DNA of 64,000 nt, taken from assembly GCF_964020115.1 (NCBI RefSeq), contig NZ_OZ026542.1:2559436-2623435 (forward strand), given 5' to 3'. Under the pieces are notes generated by a model. The model did no database searches. It saw only the letters and a list, made by a program, of their open reading frames with translations, and was not told where the DNA came from. This DNA is from Candidatus Regiella endosymbiont of Tuberolachnus salignus (lineage in GTDB: Bacteria; Pseudomonadota; Gammaproteobacteria; Enterobacterales; Enterobacteriaceae). This document shows positions 9,354-18,986 of the stretch, in pieces. Position numbers and translations under genes: made by a program. The first letter of the stretch is position 1; each line of letters opens with the position of its first letter.

Positions 9354-10286
9354 TTAAGCTCCTCTATCAAACCTGTGCAGGATCGCCTCAACGTTACCAG
9401 CTCGCCCAAGCTTTCCAATAGCCAGACTTTCAGCTGTAAAAACAAACCCTGGTGTGACAGCTATTTCTCCAATGAGATCTTGTATAGAAACGAATGTCTT
9501 GTTTTGATCTTTTCGGTCTACTCCTGAATCGTAAAAAAGAGTGATATGGGGATTGAGATTGCCTGGAATCCCCCAGAAAATTCCGTAATTTTCAACTTTT
9601 TTGCGTTGGTCTAGTGAAAGTGCGCCAAGTGTACTACTGACCTGTTCCATGAGATCACTCGAACGATAAACCCTCGCTATCTCTACGATGCTTGTGTGAA
9701 GATCATTCAGCCTCGTTTCAGCATCAACTTTTTCAACAATCCAAAAAATATTTTCCTGGGTATCGGTTAGAGAAGAGCGCATCGTCAGAGTTGGCAAGAA
9801 TGTATTTTTTTCGAGAAAAACGGAAAGCCTTTCAATCAATTGCGGCAACCGTCGTTCCTCTATTTTTAATTGGAATAGCGAAATATGAGGGATGTTTTTT
9901 GTTGGATCCTCTGGAAAATGAGCGGTTAACCGGCGCGTCACCTCCCCAGAAAGCTTTTGGCTCTCTTCCTGCGCCCTGTGGGGCAAAGAAAATAAAATTC
10001 CAATTTCAAGTGTAGGGAACGGGGACGCTAGACACATGCTAAATGTAGAAAGAAGAGCAAAAACAATAAAAAAAACACAAAAACAAGAAAATGTTTTGCG
10101 GTGAGGCGTTTTATTACATGTTAAACTCTGCTGGTGCTCGTCATCAGCAACGAGTCTATTTTTGGTGTCAGTAGCAAAACTTTTCAACAAGGGATTATAC
10201 CCCCTCTGGCATTTTATAGTTTTGTTTACAATCGCTTTATTGTCACAAAATTCATCATTCCAGACCCAGACCATTTCGGTGCACAT
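9354..10286 (-). CDS. 2H phosphoesterase (2'-5' RNA ligase-like fold) with a hydrophobic N-terminal segment
   Basis: Two H-x-S/T-x motifs, PHISLFQ (about residue 131) and PHITLFYD (about residue 242), are spaced as in 2H phosphoesterases, which act on cyclic or 2'-5' phosphodiesters in RNA or nucleotides. A strongly hydrophobic run (about residues 69-88, ending SMCLASPFP) sits just before the catalytic domain and looks like a signal peptide or anchor. The true start may therefore lie near residue 50-65 rather than at 10286. The gene stands alone; its flanks and base use look unlike the conserved enterobacterial genes around it, suggesting acquisition. Substrate unknown. Confidence 0.65.
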   Translation of the reverse strand: MCTEMVWVWNDEFCDNKAIVNKTIKCQRGYNPLLKSFATDTKNRLVADDEHQQSLTCNKTPHRKTFSCFCVFFIVFALLSTFSMCLASPFPTLEIGILFSLPHRAQEESQKLSGEVTRRLTAHFPEDPTKNIPHISLFQLKIEERRLPQLIERLSVFLEKNTFLPTLTMRSSLTDTQENIFWIVEKVDAETRLNDLHTSIVEIARVYRSSDLMEQVSSTLGALSLDQRKKVENYGIFWGIPGNLNPHITLFYDSGVDRKDQNKTFVSIQDLIGEIAVTPGFVFTAESLAIGKLGRAGNVEAILHRFDRGA

Positions 10287-10639
10287 TCAAAAAAAATTCA
10301 TTATTAACTTTAGTAGCAAAAGAAATTTTTGCGAAAAAATATCTCCCAATAGCTATCCCCTTCTCTTCAAACACCTCCAAACAAGACGCTCACCGAACAC
10401 AATTTAAAGACATAAAAAACACCACACTCCTTCCACATGATTTTCATTTTTCATACTAGAGACATCATCATAATTCCATTAGGATGTTTATCTTTCCTTC
10501 CCTCATGTGATTATTCATTCTGCAATGCCAGCGTTTTGTTGAAAACAAAGCAACAAGCTTCAGCGAATAACTGATGATTGATGCCAACCATACCAAAGTT
10601 CATCGCTCCTCTAAGTTTAGAAAAAGCGTGCTTATATGC
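10287..10639. other. Intergenic stretch without a gene
   Basis: Between the start of the phosphoesterase gene and the end of gltL. AT-rich, with only short frames that have no recognisable content. It presumably holds the phosphoesterase promoter. None of the three short-element families is visible here. Confidence 0.4.
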
Positions 10640-11365
10640 TTAATGTATAATTTTCGCCAAAAAATCTTTAGCACGATCAGATTTCGGATAATTGAAAAAA
10701 TCATTTTTATTACTATCTTCAATAATTTTACCTTCATCCATAAAAATAACTCGATCAGCGACTTTACGAGCAAAACCCATTTCGTGGGTTACCACCATCA
10801 TAGTCATGCCTTCATCCGCTAATTCAACCATAACATCCAATACTTCATTAATCATTTCCGGATCGAGTGCAGAGGTAGGTTCATCAAATAATATTGCAAT
10901 AGGATCCATACATAACGCCCTTGCAATAGCGACACGTTGTTGCTGACCACCAGACAATTGGGCTGAAAATTTTTCTGCATGAGAAGCAAGCCCCACGCGG
11001 TCTAATAATTGCATGCCTTTCTCACGGGAAATAGTTTTATTGCGTTTGAGTACTTTCATCTGTGCTAGAGTCAGATTTTGAATAATAGAGAGGTGTGGAA
11101 ATAGTTCAAAGTGCTGAAATACCATGCCAATTTTAGATCGTAATTGTGCTAAATTGATATTTTTATCGTTAATGGAAATACCATTAACGATAATATTTCC
11201 TTTTTGAATAGGCTCTAGGGCATTAACCGTCTTAATTAAAGTGGATTTTCCTGAACCTGAAGGGCCACAAACTACTACTACTTCACCCTTTTTTACTTCA
11301 GTAGAGCAGTTTATTAAAACTTGAAAACTGTCATACCACTTAGATACATTTTCTAGGGAAATCAT
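10640..11365 (-). CDS. gltL: Glutamate/aspartate ABC transporter ATP-binding protein
   Basis: ATPase subunit that powers uptake of glutamate/aspartate through GltJK. The 241 residues match E. coli GltL closely, including Walker A (GPSGSGKST), the signature [15 protein letters not shown], Walker B ([12 protein letters not shown]) and the end [11 protein letters not shown]. In relatives it follows gltI-gltJ-gltK. Here the upstream side is a tnpB relic and a family 2 element, so no permease or binding-protein gene is adjacent. It may work with a permease encoded elsewhere, or be on its way to loss. The frame itself is intact. Confidence 0.93.
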   Translation of the reverse strand: MISLENVSKWYDSFQVLINCSTEVKKGEVVVVCGPSGSGKSTLIKTVNALEPIQKGNIIVNGISINDKNINLAQLRSKIGMVFQHFELFPHLSIIQNLTLAQMKVLKRNKTISREKGMQLLDRVGLASHAEKFSAQLSGGQQQRVAIARALCMDPIAILFDEPTSALDPEMINEVLDVMVELADEGMTMMVVTHEMGFARKVADRVIFMDEGKIIEDSNKNDFFNYPKSDRAKDFLAKIIH

Positions 11366-11379
11366 AAACCATCCTTTTA

Positions 11380-11790
11380 GGTGACTGCTCCCCGCACTAT
11401 TGGGAGAGGCTTCTCACTTCAAAGGCCGCCACTTGTGCATGACAAGTTTAGAGCCTATTCAAAATCTCTTGTGCTCGCTGATACTTCGTCAAAAACGAGC
11501 TCAAAATGCTCATTTACTCTCTTGTTTTGTACAAAAAAGACAACTGCGCTTTTTCGCTCGTTTTTTCCTTGTCTGAGCACAGCTCAAAGAAGATTTCGAA
11601 TAGGCTCTTACGCAGGCCTCCATGGGCAGAAACGACGAGACTCGCCGCCTGTAATCAAATATGCTTTGCTGCTTGATATTCAGCGCGGCGTTAATGTAGC
11701 CATTCTTAAGCCCTCGGGCTTTTCACTTTATATCCCCGCCCGTATTCAGCGAGGGTTTACGGCGAATTTTGCTAAATAATAAATTATGAA
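11380..11790 (-). pseudogene. 3' relic of an IS200/IS605-type tnpB with element right end, split by a family 2 element
   Basis: Read on the minus strand, the segment NGYINAALNIKQQ resembles the zinc-finger/RuvC-III end of TnpB (D-x-NAAxNI). Removing the family 2 insert (11450-11608) joins it to a stop and then to an end-type hairpin, CTCCCAATAGTGCGGGGAG, followed by CAGTCAC, as at IS200/IS605 right ends. Most of the gene is absent. No start, no catalytic core; non-functional. Confidence 0.5.
11450..11608. repeat. Family 2 short inverted-repeat element
   Basis: About 159 bp with ends AGAGCCTATTCAAAATCTC and its near-inverse GATTTCGAATAGGCTCT. The interior core AAATGAGCATTTTGAGC, or its inverse, is shared with the copies at 12764 and 17128. 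It is inserted in the tnpB relic upstream of gltL. Confidence 0.85.
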
Positions 11791-11850
11791 TATGAGGATG
11801 TATAGGAAATCATCACTACTAATCTAAAATCTTCTACTCAAGATTTTTGA

Positions 11851-12477
11851 TTAATGAGTGCCACTTATCGGCTCCTTTATCCCCTCAAACCACTCAAGTA
11901 ATTCATGGCGGAGAATTTTGGGTAATACCGCATGATGATAACCATTAATGGCTCCAGCCAGTGCCAGCAGCATATTAACACCCAATGAACTTTTGAGTGC
12001 ACGGAGTTGTAAATAACTTGATTTTGCGCCTTTAAGTCGCAATTCACTAACATTTCTAATTCCAACTCTCCATAGTAACCGTTCAATACCAATACTTAAA
12101 TTAGGTAAATCTTTTAGCCTAATTGCTTTATGTTTTTTATTTAGCGCTTCAGTTACAGCACCCTGATAGGCAAGTTGAACAAAATTAATCAAGGTATCGT
12201 TATCTTCCATCCATAATGCTGGATCAACCCAATAATAACGCAATAAAACGGGTATTCCCCGTTTAGCATAAACTAAATTGGGCATTTTACGCTCAATAAA
12301 TAGGTGTTCAACATTATCGTTGGCTCTTAAATAAAGCTCACCTTCGGAGACAAGTGCAAACATGACATTATTAGATAGCAAACCATATCCCCCGAACTGT
12401 GAACGAGAGGTGATAGGCGCAAGAAAGGTAAAATCTGTCTTAATTCGAGCGATTATTTTTTCTGATAAGTGCTTCAT
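11851..12477 (-). CDS. tfoX: Competence/CRP-S regulator Sxy (TfoX)
   Basis: Sxy lets CRP act at CRP-S promoters of competence genes. The 208-residue protein has the N-terminal TfoX domain (SRSQFGGYGLLSNNVMFALVSEGELYLRA region) and the C-terminal TfoX domain (LKDLPNLSIGIERLLWRVGI, LRLKGAKSSYLQLRAL, LALAGAINGYHHAVLP), as in E. coli Sxy (209 aa). In E. coli it lies divergent to sulA-ompA. Here it is divergent to ompA but sulA is not between them. Confidence 0.9.
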   Translation of the reverse strand: MKHLSEKIIARIKTDFTFLAPITSRSQFGGYGLLSNNVMFALVSEGELYLRANDNVEHLFIERKMPNLVYAKRGIPVLLRYYWVDPALWMEDNDTLINFVQLAYQGAVTEALNKKHKAIRLKDLPNLSIGIERLLWRVGIRNVSELRLKGAKSSYLQLRALKSSLGVNMLLALAGAINGYHHAVLPKILRHELLEWFEGIKEPISGTH

Positions 12478-12763
12478 TTAACTGCTCCTTTAGTAGAATT
12501 AAAATCACTATTCCGTTGTAATAAGTGTTACAGGAACAACTAACATAAAAAATACGCAATATGCACCAGGTATCCAAATACAAAGTGCGTTTTCATCTAC
12601 TTACATCATAATTCTGCGAAGCGCTTTGAAAAATTGACTTGATCTTCAACACAACACTGAAAAGTATGTTTAAATACAGGTTAAGTGATATAAAATTGAC
12701 TAAATAGACTAAAACAGAGCATCAGATATTAGCGAGTCGACTGTCAAAATAAAAAATTTGCGG
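12478..12763. other. Intergenic stretch where sulA would be expected; no gene seen
   Basis: In E. coli and Yersinia sulA sits between sxy and ompA. Here 12478-13372 contains AT-rich sequence, a family 2 element and a partial family 1 element, and no frame resembling the SulA cell-division inhibitor. I take it as deleted. Confidence 0.5.
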
Positions 12764-12905
12764 AGAGCCTGTCGCAAATTTTTTTGAGCGACGCTCAAAC
12801 GAGGAGAAAATGGGCAAAAAAACGCAGTTTACATAGAGTAAATGAGCATTTTGAACTCGTTTTTGACGAAGTGTCAGCGAGTACAAGAGATTTCGAACAG
12901 GCTCT
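12764..12905. repeat. Family 2 short inverted-repeat element
   Basis: Ends AGAGCCTGTCGCAAATT and GATTTCGAACAGGCTCT with the shared core TAAATGAGCATTTTGAAC. About 142 bp. A fragment of family 1 follows directly. Confidence 0.85.
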
Positions 12906-12907
12906 AA

Positions 12908-12985
12908 AGCGCACGGCACACAGCAACCGCTGTGCACATGCAAGTACATTAGGATTGTGAATGTCCTGTAACACAGCGTTTTCTG
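12908..12985. repeat. Family 1 element, partial copy
   Basis: The stretch GCGCACGGCACACAGCAACC and the downstream GTACATTAGGATTGTGAATG match the left interior of family 1 elements; the outer end is missing. It abuts the family 2 copy, so one probably truncated the other. Confidence 0.6.
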
Positions 12986-13227
12986 CCGCACAATAGGTTT
13001 GCACAAAAAGTCTATTTCACAGTGACGTTTTTAGCGGGCATCAGCTCGAGATAAAAAATTTTAACAATTTATTATCTTATGGCACAAAAAACATCTATAA
13101 AACATAGATAAAACAAGCTTTATTCGTTAAATTTATGACGATAATCATTAAACTTTAGATATAATTTCATGTTTTTTTAGGGCGCTTTACCACATCATAC
13201 TTGTAAGTTTTCTACTACGTTGTAGAC

Positions 13228-13254
13228 TTTACATCGCCGGGGTTGCTTTATAAT
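13228..13254 (+). promoter_or_regulatory. Possible ompA promoter
   Basis: TTTACA and a perfect TATAAT are separated by 15 bases, shorter than ideal. Transcription from about 13261 would give an mRNA leader of about 110 bases, similar to the long stabilising ompA leader of E. coli. A second TATAAT at 13160-13165 is an alternative. Confidence 0.35.
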
Positions 13255-13350
13255 GCCAAATTACACTGGCAACGTCATAAACGGGAGCATAAAAATCTTG
13301 GCGAAAATTTTAATCAAGAGCTTAAATAATGTTTCAGGCTCATTGCCTAT

Positions 13351-13372
13351 TTGGATGATAACGAGGCGTAAA
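13351..13372 (+). promoter_or_regulatory. Conserved ompA ribosome-binding leader
   Basis: The sequence TTGGATGATAACGAGGCG just before the ATG is nearly identical to the E. coli ompA leader, whose accessibility is controlled by small RNAs such as MicA. It fixes the start at 13373 rather than the longer frame from 13253. Confidence 0.7.
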
Positions 13373-14425
13373 ATGAAAAAGACAGCTATAGCATTAGCAG
13401 TGGCACTGGCTGGTTTCGCTACAGTAGCGCAAGCCGTCCCTAGCGATAAAACTTGGTACGCTGGCGCTAAAGTAGGTTGGTCTGGGTACCATGATACACT
13501 TATGAACCATGCTTACAAAGGTGTGGGTAATGGTTCAACTAATAAAAACCAAGTCGGTGCGGGTGCATTTTTAGGCTATCAGATAAACCAATATCTTGGC
13601 TTAGAAATGGGATACGATTGGTTTGGTCGCATGCATTACAGCGGCGATGTCAAGAATGGCGCTTTTAAAGCACATGGGGTTCAACTTGCAGCTAAACTGA
13701 GCTACCCGGTCTTAGAAGATCTGGATGTTTATACTCGTCTGGGTGGTATGCTTTGGCGCGCTGATTCTACAGGTAACCTCGGCGACCCTAGCAAAAAAAT
13801 TAAAGATTATGACATAGGTGTTTCTCCAGTAGCTGCCGTGGGTCTTGAATACGCCCTTACCCAAAATTGGGTAACACGTTTGGACTACCAGTGGGTTAAT
13901 AATATCGGCGATGAAGCGACTATTGGTGCGCGTCCAGATAACGCTATGCTAAGTTTGGGTGTGGCGTATCGTTTTCAAGATGCACCGGTACCGGTGATTC
14001 CGCCTGTGCCTGCAGTGCCTGAGAGATTCACGTTGAACGCGGATGTTTTATTTAGTTTTAACAAGTCTGAGCTAAAACCAGAAGGTCTGACACAGCTGAA
14101 TGATCTGTATAGCCAGTTAAGCAGCATCAATCCTAAAAATGGTAGTGTGCTGGTGTTAGGTTATACTGATCGTATTGGTAAAGAGGCATATAATCAAGCA
14201 CTGTCTGAAAGACGCGCACAAAGTGTTATGGATTATCTGATTACTAAAGGCATCCCAGCTGATAAAATATCAGCGCGGGGTATGGGTGAAGCAAACCCAG
14301 TAACAGGCTCCACTTGTGGTGACGATATGAAAAGAGCAGCGAAGATTGAGTGCTTGGCTCCAGATCGGCGCGTAGTAATCGAAGTAAAAGGTGAAAAAGA
14401 AGCGGTTGTTCAGCAGCAACAATAA
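13373..14425 (+). CDS. ompA: Outer membrane protein OmpA
   Basis: A 350-residue major outer-membrane protein. It has a signal peptide ([20 protein letters not shown], cleaved before A-VPSDKT), an eight-stranded barrel ([10 protein letters not shown] to [10 protein letters not shown]), a proline-rich hinge ([14 protein letters not shown]) and a C-terminal OmpA peptidoglycan-binding domain ([43 protein letters not shown]). Loop sequences differ from E. coli, as usual for surface-exposed parts. It has its own promoter region and an intrinsic terminator. OmpA is a common host-contact factor in insect symbionts. Confidence 0.96.
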   Translation: MKKTAIALAVALAGFATVAQAVPSDKTWYAGAKVGWSGYHDTLMNHAYKGVGNGSTNKNQVGAGAFLGYQINQYLGLEMGYDWFGRMHYSGDVKNGAFKAHGVQLAAKLSYPVLEDLDVYTRLGGMLWRADSTGNLGDPSKKIKDYDIGVSPVAAVGLEYALTQNWVTRLDYQWVNNIGDEATIGARPDNAMLSLGVAYRFQDAPVPVIPPVPAVPERFTLNADVLFSFNKSELKPEGLTQLNDLYSQLSSINPKNGSVLVLGYTDRIGKEAYNQALSERRAQSVMDYLITKGIPADKISARGMGEANPVTGSTCGDDMKRAAKIECLAPDRRVVIEVKGEKEAVVQQQQ

Positions 14426-14447
14426 GCTGGATCAATTTCTTATGTAT

Positions 14448-14474
14448 AAAACCCTGCAATGCGGGGTTTTTTTA
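14448..14474 (+). terminator. Intrinsic terminator of ompA
   Basis: Hairpin AAACCCTGCAATGCGGGGTTT followed by a run of seven T residues, 22 bases after the ompA stop. Confidence 0.9.
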
Positions 14475-14499
14475 TTTAAAAAAACGGTGGGAAAAAATA

Positions 14500-15204
14500 A
14501 TGCCGTTGCTAAGTGAAGAAACGAGCCAAATAAATAAAAAAGCAGAAAAAATGAATAAAGAAGCAGAAAAAGTCCGTGATACGCTGAAAAAGGAAGGCCT
14601 TGAAACACCATTATCAGGTAAAGTGTTAGATGCTAAAACGCGTAAAAAATGTATTGAAGAGCGTATGAAAGAAATTATGGGGTTACTTAACCTTAATTTA
14701 GACGATGATAGCTTGGCTGAAACACCGAATCGAATAGCTAAAATGTACGTTGATGAGATTTTTTCCGGGTTAGATTATGCTAATTTTCCTAAAATTACTC
14801 TCATTGAAAATAAAATGAAAATCAATGAAATGATTACAGTCCGCAATATTACCTTGACGAGTACCTGTGAACATCATTTTGTTGCCATTGACGGTAAAGC
14901 AACCGTTTCTTACATTCCAAAAGATTGTATTATTGGTTTATCAAAGATTAACCGTATCGTCCGTTTCTTTTCTCAACGGCCACAAGTGCAGGAGCGGCTA
15001 ACACAACAGATTTTTCTGGCGTTAAAGACTTTACTTAATACGGAAAATATAGCTGTATCGATTGATGCGGTTCATTTTTGTGTCAAAGCCAGAGGGATCT
15101 GTGATGCAACCAGTGCAACCACCACCACTTCTCTCGGTGGATTATTTAAATCTAATCAAAGTACGCGGCAAGAATTTTTACGGGCAGTTAATAATAACGA
15201 TTAA
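14500..15204 (+). CDS. folE: GTP cyclohydrolase I
   Basis: Converts GTP to 7,8-dihydroneopterin triphosphate, the first step of folate synthesis. The 234-residue protein matches E. coli FolE (222 aa) from GLETPL onward. It includes the zinc and active-site motifs [13 protein letters not shown] (Cys and His ligands), [21 protein letters not shown] and HFCVKARG (second Cys region). It carries an extra N-terminal lysine/glutamate-rich stretch ([15 protein letters not shown]) not usual in the family. An otherwise conserved Arg in GIRDAT is Cys here (GICDAT). Confidence 0.95.
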   Translation: MPLLSEETSQINKKAEKMNKEAEKVRDTLKKEGLETPLSGKVLDAKTRKKCIEERMKEIMGLLNLNLDDDSLAETPNRIAKMYVDEIFSGLDYANFPKITLIENKMKINEMITVRNITLTSTCEHHFVAIDGKATVSYIPKDCIIGLSKINRIVRFFSQRPQVQERLTQQIFLALKTLLNTENIAVSIDAVHFCVKARGICDATSATTTTSLGGLFKSNQSTRQEFLRAVNNND

Positions 15205-15225
15205 GTAAACTACTCACCAGCTTCT

Positions 15226-15961
15226 AAGCTCAAACAGCTACGGGAGTAACGTGTAATCTTGTCTTTTTTGACGTTTCATTGCCAACTGCGGATAAAAGCT
15301 TGCTCTTATCCGTCTTACGTTTGGCTCCACGCCCAGTAATTATAGCCGAAGCAATCTGATTTGATTCAAGGCGGAAGAGCACAAACAGTACAAATAGTAC
15401 GGCAAGCGACGACAACACAGAATCAAATTAAAATGATTTGGCTATATTGGCTATCTTTTTCTAGCAAGAGTGAACTTAGTTTTATTGCGCTGCGCGGAGC
15501 CTTCTACCTGTTTCGCTAATTGGCGTTGATAACGTTTTATGTAGCGAAGATACTTAATCTGTTTTTTTCTTTGCCCCATCAGAGAAATCATAGGCGATAT
15601 CGTCACTGTGAGCCGGTACCACAACCCCGCGGTCGATGCCAACAACATTGAAACTAAAAACTTCTCTCGTCAGGTACATACTGGCTTTATCGGTCTTGCG
15701 TTTGCGGCGTGGTTTCCCACAAATACCTTTCATGAATTTTTGATAAGTATTACACCAATTCGTTGCCGAATTACGAATAATTTGACCTGGATACTGATAA
15801 AACCACGAGGTTAATTTTTTTGATTTAAATTGCGCCGCTTTTTGATCGACGGGAGCATAAGTACCAAGGGGAAAATATTTCCGCGTATAAATCGAATAAT
15901 AGCGATGCTCATCACATTTAGCATTCCAAATAAATCGAGCGCATCCCATCCATTGCGACAA
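15226..15961 (-). pseudogene. IS200/IS605-type tnpB, frameshifted and interrupted
   Basis: Minus-strand fragments in different frames together resemble TnpB. CARFIWNAKCDEHRYYS (near 15900) is the helical N-terminal part, FNVVGIDRGVVVPAHSDD holds the RuvC-I Asp, then a frameshift near 15560-15600 leads into KYLRYIKRYQRQLAKQVEGS. A C-terminal piece, AVGNETSKKTRLHVTPVAV, ends near 15230. A 106-bp palindromic element (15341-15446) lies between the last two pieces, and the RuvC-II/III region is largely missing. Non-functional. Confidence 0.75.
15341..15446. repeat. 106-bp palindromic element inside the tnpB relic
   Basis: It begins TATAGCCGAAGCAATCTGAT and ends with a near-inverse, AAATGATTTGGCTATA. 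The inner motif GAATCAAATTAAAATGATT also appears inside the ERIC-like copies at 25726 and 33675. A distinct small element that seems able to combine with the others. Confidence 0.65.
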
Positions 15962-16020
15962 AATTTTTTTTGCGCAGGTAGTTGGATTAGCTCTAAATAA
16001 AAAGCAAATCTTCTTACATA

Positions 16021-16242
16021 ATGTGGCGAGAGTATTGGGAAAGAGTACGCAAGATGCTATGGGCTAATCATTTTTGGTCACCCTTTTACTGTGTTGTTTC
16101 CTGCGGGGGAGCTAGTTTAGATGTCGTACGAGATTATATAAAAAATCAACAAATACCCCCTTCTGAAAATGCTGCTAAAGCATCGAAGAGATTGTGTAAA
16201 ATTAGACAACACCGTTTGCTTGAACCGCCCCTAAAGAAGTAG
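16021..16242 (+). pseudogene. IS200/IS605-type tnpA, C-terminal relic
   Basis: The 73-residue frame contains MLWANHFWSPFYCVVSCGG followed by SLDVVRDYIKNQQ. This is the last third of Y1 (HUH) transposases, around the tyrosine-bearing helix region. The N-terminal HUH part is missing. It is divergent from the tnpB relic, as in IS605, so both probably belong to one dead element. Confidence 0.7.
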
Positions 16243-16264
16243 GATTGCGTTCAACGTATTCAAA

Positions 16265-17023
<759 letters not shown>

Positions 17024-17127
17024 CTACTGCAGCTAACAGGATGAAGCAAGACTCACTCCAGCACTGGATCTCCATTAAAGAGTGATACTGATCACAGTGT
17101 CGGGCTTCTATTTCAGTGGACAGCCTA

Positions 17128-17286
17128 AGAGCCTATTCCAAATCTTCTTGAGCGACGCTAAGACAAGGAAAAAATGGGCGAAAAAGCGTAGTTCCTTTTT
17201 GTACTTAATGAAGAGCGTAAATGAGCATTTTGAGCTCGTTTTTGACGAAGTATCAGCGAGCGCAAAAGATTTCGAACAGGCGCTAA
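17128..17286. repeat. Family 2 short inverted-repeat element
   Basis: Ends AGAGCCTATTCCAAATCTTC and GATTTCGAACAGGCGCT with core AAATGAGCATTTTGAGCTCG. The right end stops 3 bases before the maeA stop codon. Confidence 0.85.
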
Positions 17287-17288
17287 GA

Positions 17289-18986
17289 TCAAAAGGAGGT
17301 TCTTTTATACATACGATATTGTGGCCGCCAATAATTACTTTTGATAGATTCAGCTAAAGCTTGCTCGGATACCATTATTGCCACCCCTTCTGCTTGTGCT
17401 TTTTTACCTACCCGCATAGCAATCTCTTTTGATACCTTTTGGATATCATTTATATCAGGCAATAAGGCACCTTTCCCATCAATGGCCAATGGCGAAAGAT
17501 CCGCCAGGGCAAGACTTGCCGCCATCAACATACCATCAGTGACTTTACGGGCGTTTGATGCTAATACACCTAAACCAATTCCGGGGAAAATATAAGAATT
17601 ATTACATTGGGCAATAGGGTAAAGTTGTCCTTTGTAGCTTACTGGTGGAAATGGACTCCCAGTCGCGACAATTGCTCTGCCTTCTGTCCAAGTAATAATA
17701 TTCTCTGGCAGCGCTTCAACTTTTGACGTCGGGTTGGATAATGGCATGATAATAGGACGTTTACAATCATGGCACATGGCGCGGATAAGTTCTTCATCAA
17801 ACAGCCCTGGCTGACCAGAGACACCAATTAAAACGGTAGGTTTAGCATGACGTATCACATCTAATAAGGAAATCTTATCAACCGGTAAGCCCCAGCTTTG
17901 TAACTTATCACTGCTTTGTTGCAATTTACTTTGAAAATCGAGTAAGTGAGATGATTTATCAGTCATTAAACCAGAGCGGTCTACCATAAAGATCCGATCA
18001 CGGGCTTCTACTTCACTCAATCCTTCTGACCGCATCTGCGCGATAATTTGTTCCGCGATCCCACAACCCGCCGAACCGGCACCAAGGATAGCCACGGTTT
18101 GATCACGTAGCTGACAGCCCGCCGCCCGACTAGCGGCAATTAAACTACCGAGTGTCACTGCCGCTGTTCCTTGAATATCATCATTGAAACAACATAGTTC
18201 ATCACGATAGCGATTTAACAATCGGGTGGCATTTTTTTGAGCAAAATCTTCAAATTGCAAGAGTACATTCGGCCAACGACGTTTTATCGCTTGAATAAAT
18301 AGATCAACAAAAGCATCATATTTATCATCCTCAATACGCCGATGTTTCCAGCCCATATACAGAGGATCGCTTTGTAATTTTTCATTATTGGTGCCAACAT
18401 CAAGTACCACCGGCAATGTATAGGCGGGACTAATACCGGCACAAGCCGTATAAAGTGAAAGCTTACCAATAGGGATCCCCATACCACCAATGCCTTGATC
18501 ACCTAAGCCAAGAATACGTTCACCATCCGTAACCACTATCACTTTTACATTTTGTTTAGTGGCATTTTGTAACATGTCATCAATCTGAACACGGTTAGGA
18601 TAAGAGATAAATAACCCTCGTGCGCGCCGATAGATAGCCGAAAAATTTTTACAAGCTTCACCAACAGTAGGAGTATAAATAATAGGCATCATTTCACTAA
18701 GATGCGTGTCGAGTAGGCGGTAGAATAGTGTTTCGTTAGTGTCTTGGATACTACGTAGATAGATATGTTTATCATTGTCATTATTAAGCGCTTGATATTG
18801 TTGATAGGCGCGCTGAGTTTGAGCCTCTATTGTTTCTACTTCTTTGGGCAGTAAACCATGCAGATTAAAATGGCTACGTTCATCTTCTGTAAAGGCGCTT
18901 CCCTTATTGAGTAATGAAAACTCCAGCAGTATCGAGCCGGTGTAAGGAATATAAAGTGGGCGTTTACTTTCGCATTCAAGTTCCAT
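17289..18986 (-). CDS. maeA: NAD-dependent malate dehydrogenase (decarboxylating), malic enzyme
   Basis: Oxidises malate to pyruvate and CO2 with NAD. The 565-residue product has the same length as E. coli MaeA and matches throughout: [74 protein letters not shown], and the end RMYKRTSF. I start at ATG 18986 ([10 protein letters not shown]). Its first codons overlap the end of metG by 11 bases, an unusual arrangement that follows from the loss of the metG 3' end. Confidence 0.95.
   Translation of the reverse strand: MELECESKRPLYIPYTGSILLEFSLLNKGSAFTEDERSHFNLHGLLPKEVETIEAQTQRAYQQYQALNNDNDKHIYLRSIQDTNETLFYRLLDTHLSEMMPIIYTPTVGEACKNFSAIYRRARGLFISYPNRVQIDDMLQNATKQNVKVIVVTDGERILGLGDQGIGGMGIPIGKLSLYTACAGISPAYTLPVVLDVGTNNEKLQSDPLYMGWKHRRIEDDKYDAFVDLFIQAIKRRWPNVLLQFEDFAQKNATRLLNRYRDELCCFNDDIQGTAAVTLGSLIAASRAAGCQLRDQTVAILGAGSAGCGIAEQIIAQMRSEGLSEVEARDRIFMVDRSGLMTDKSSHLLDFQSKLQQSSDKLQSWGLPVDKISLLDVIRHAKPTVLIGVSGQPGLFDEELIRAMCHDCKRPIIMPLSNPTSKVEALPENIITWTEGRAIVATGSPFPPVSYKGQLYPIAQCNNSYIFPGIGLGVLASNARKVTDGMLMAASLALADLSPLAIDGKGALLPDINDIQKVSKEIAMRVGKKAQAEGVAIMVSEQALAESIKSNYWRPQYRMYKRTSF

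Noticed and set aside
9243-9527. 94-residue plus-strand frame opposite the phosphoesterase gene
   Set aside because: Antisense to the conserved C-terminal part of the 2H protein; no ribosome site or recognisable content.
11381-11779. 132-residue plus-strand frame near gltL
   Set aside because: It runs across a family 2 element and a tnpB relic in the opposite sense; no protein-like conservation.
12722-13006. 94- and 69-residue frames upstream of ompA
   Set aside because: They are readings of the family 2 and family 1 repeats. The same peptide (SLVLADTSSKTSSKCSFTL) appears at another copy of the repeat, which shows its origin.
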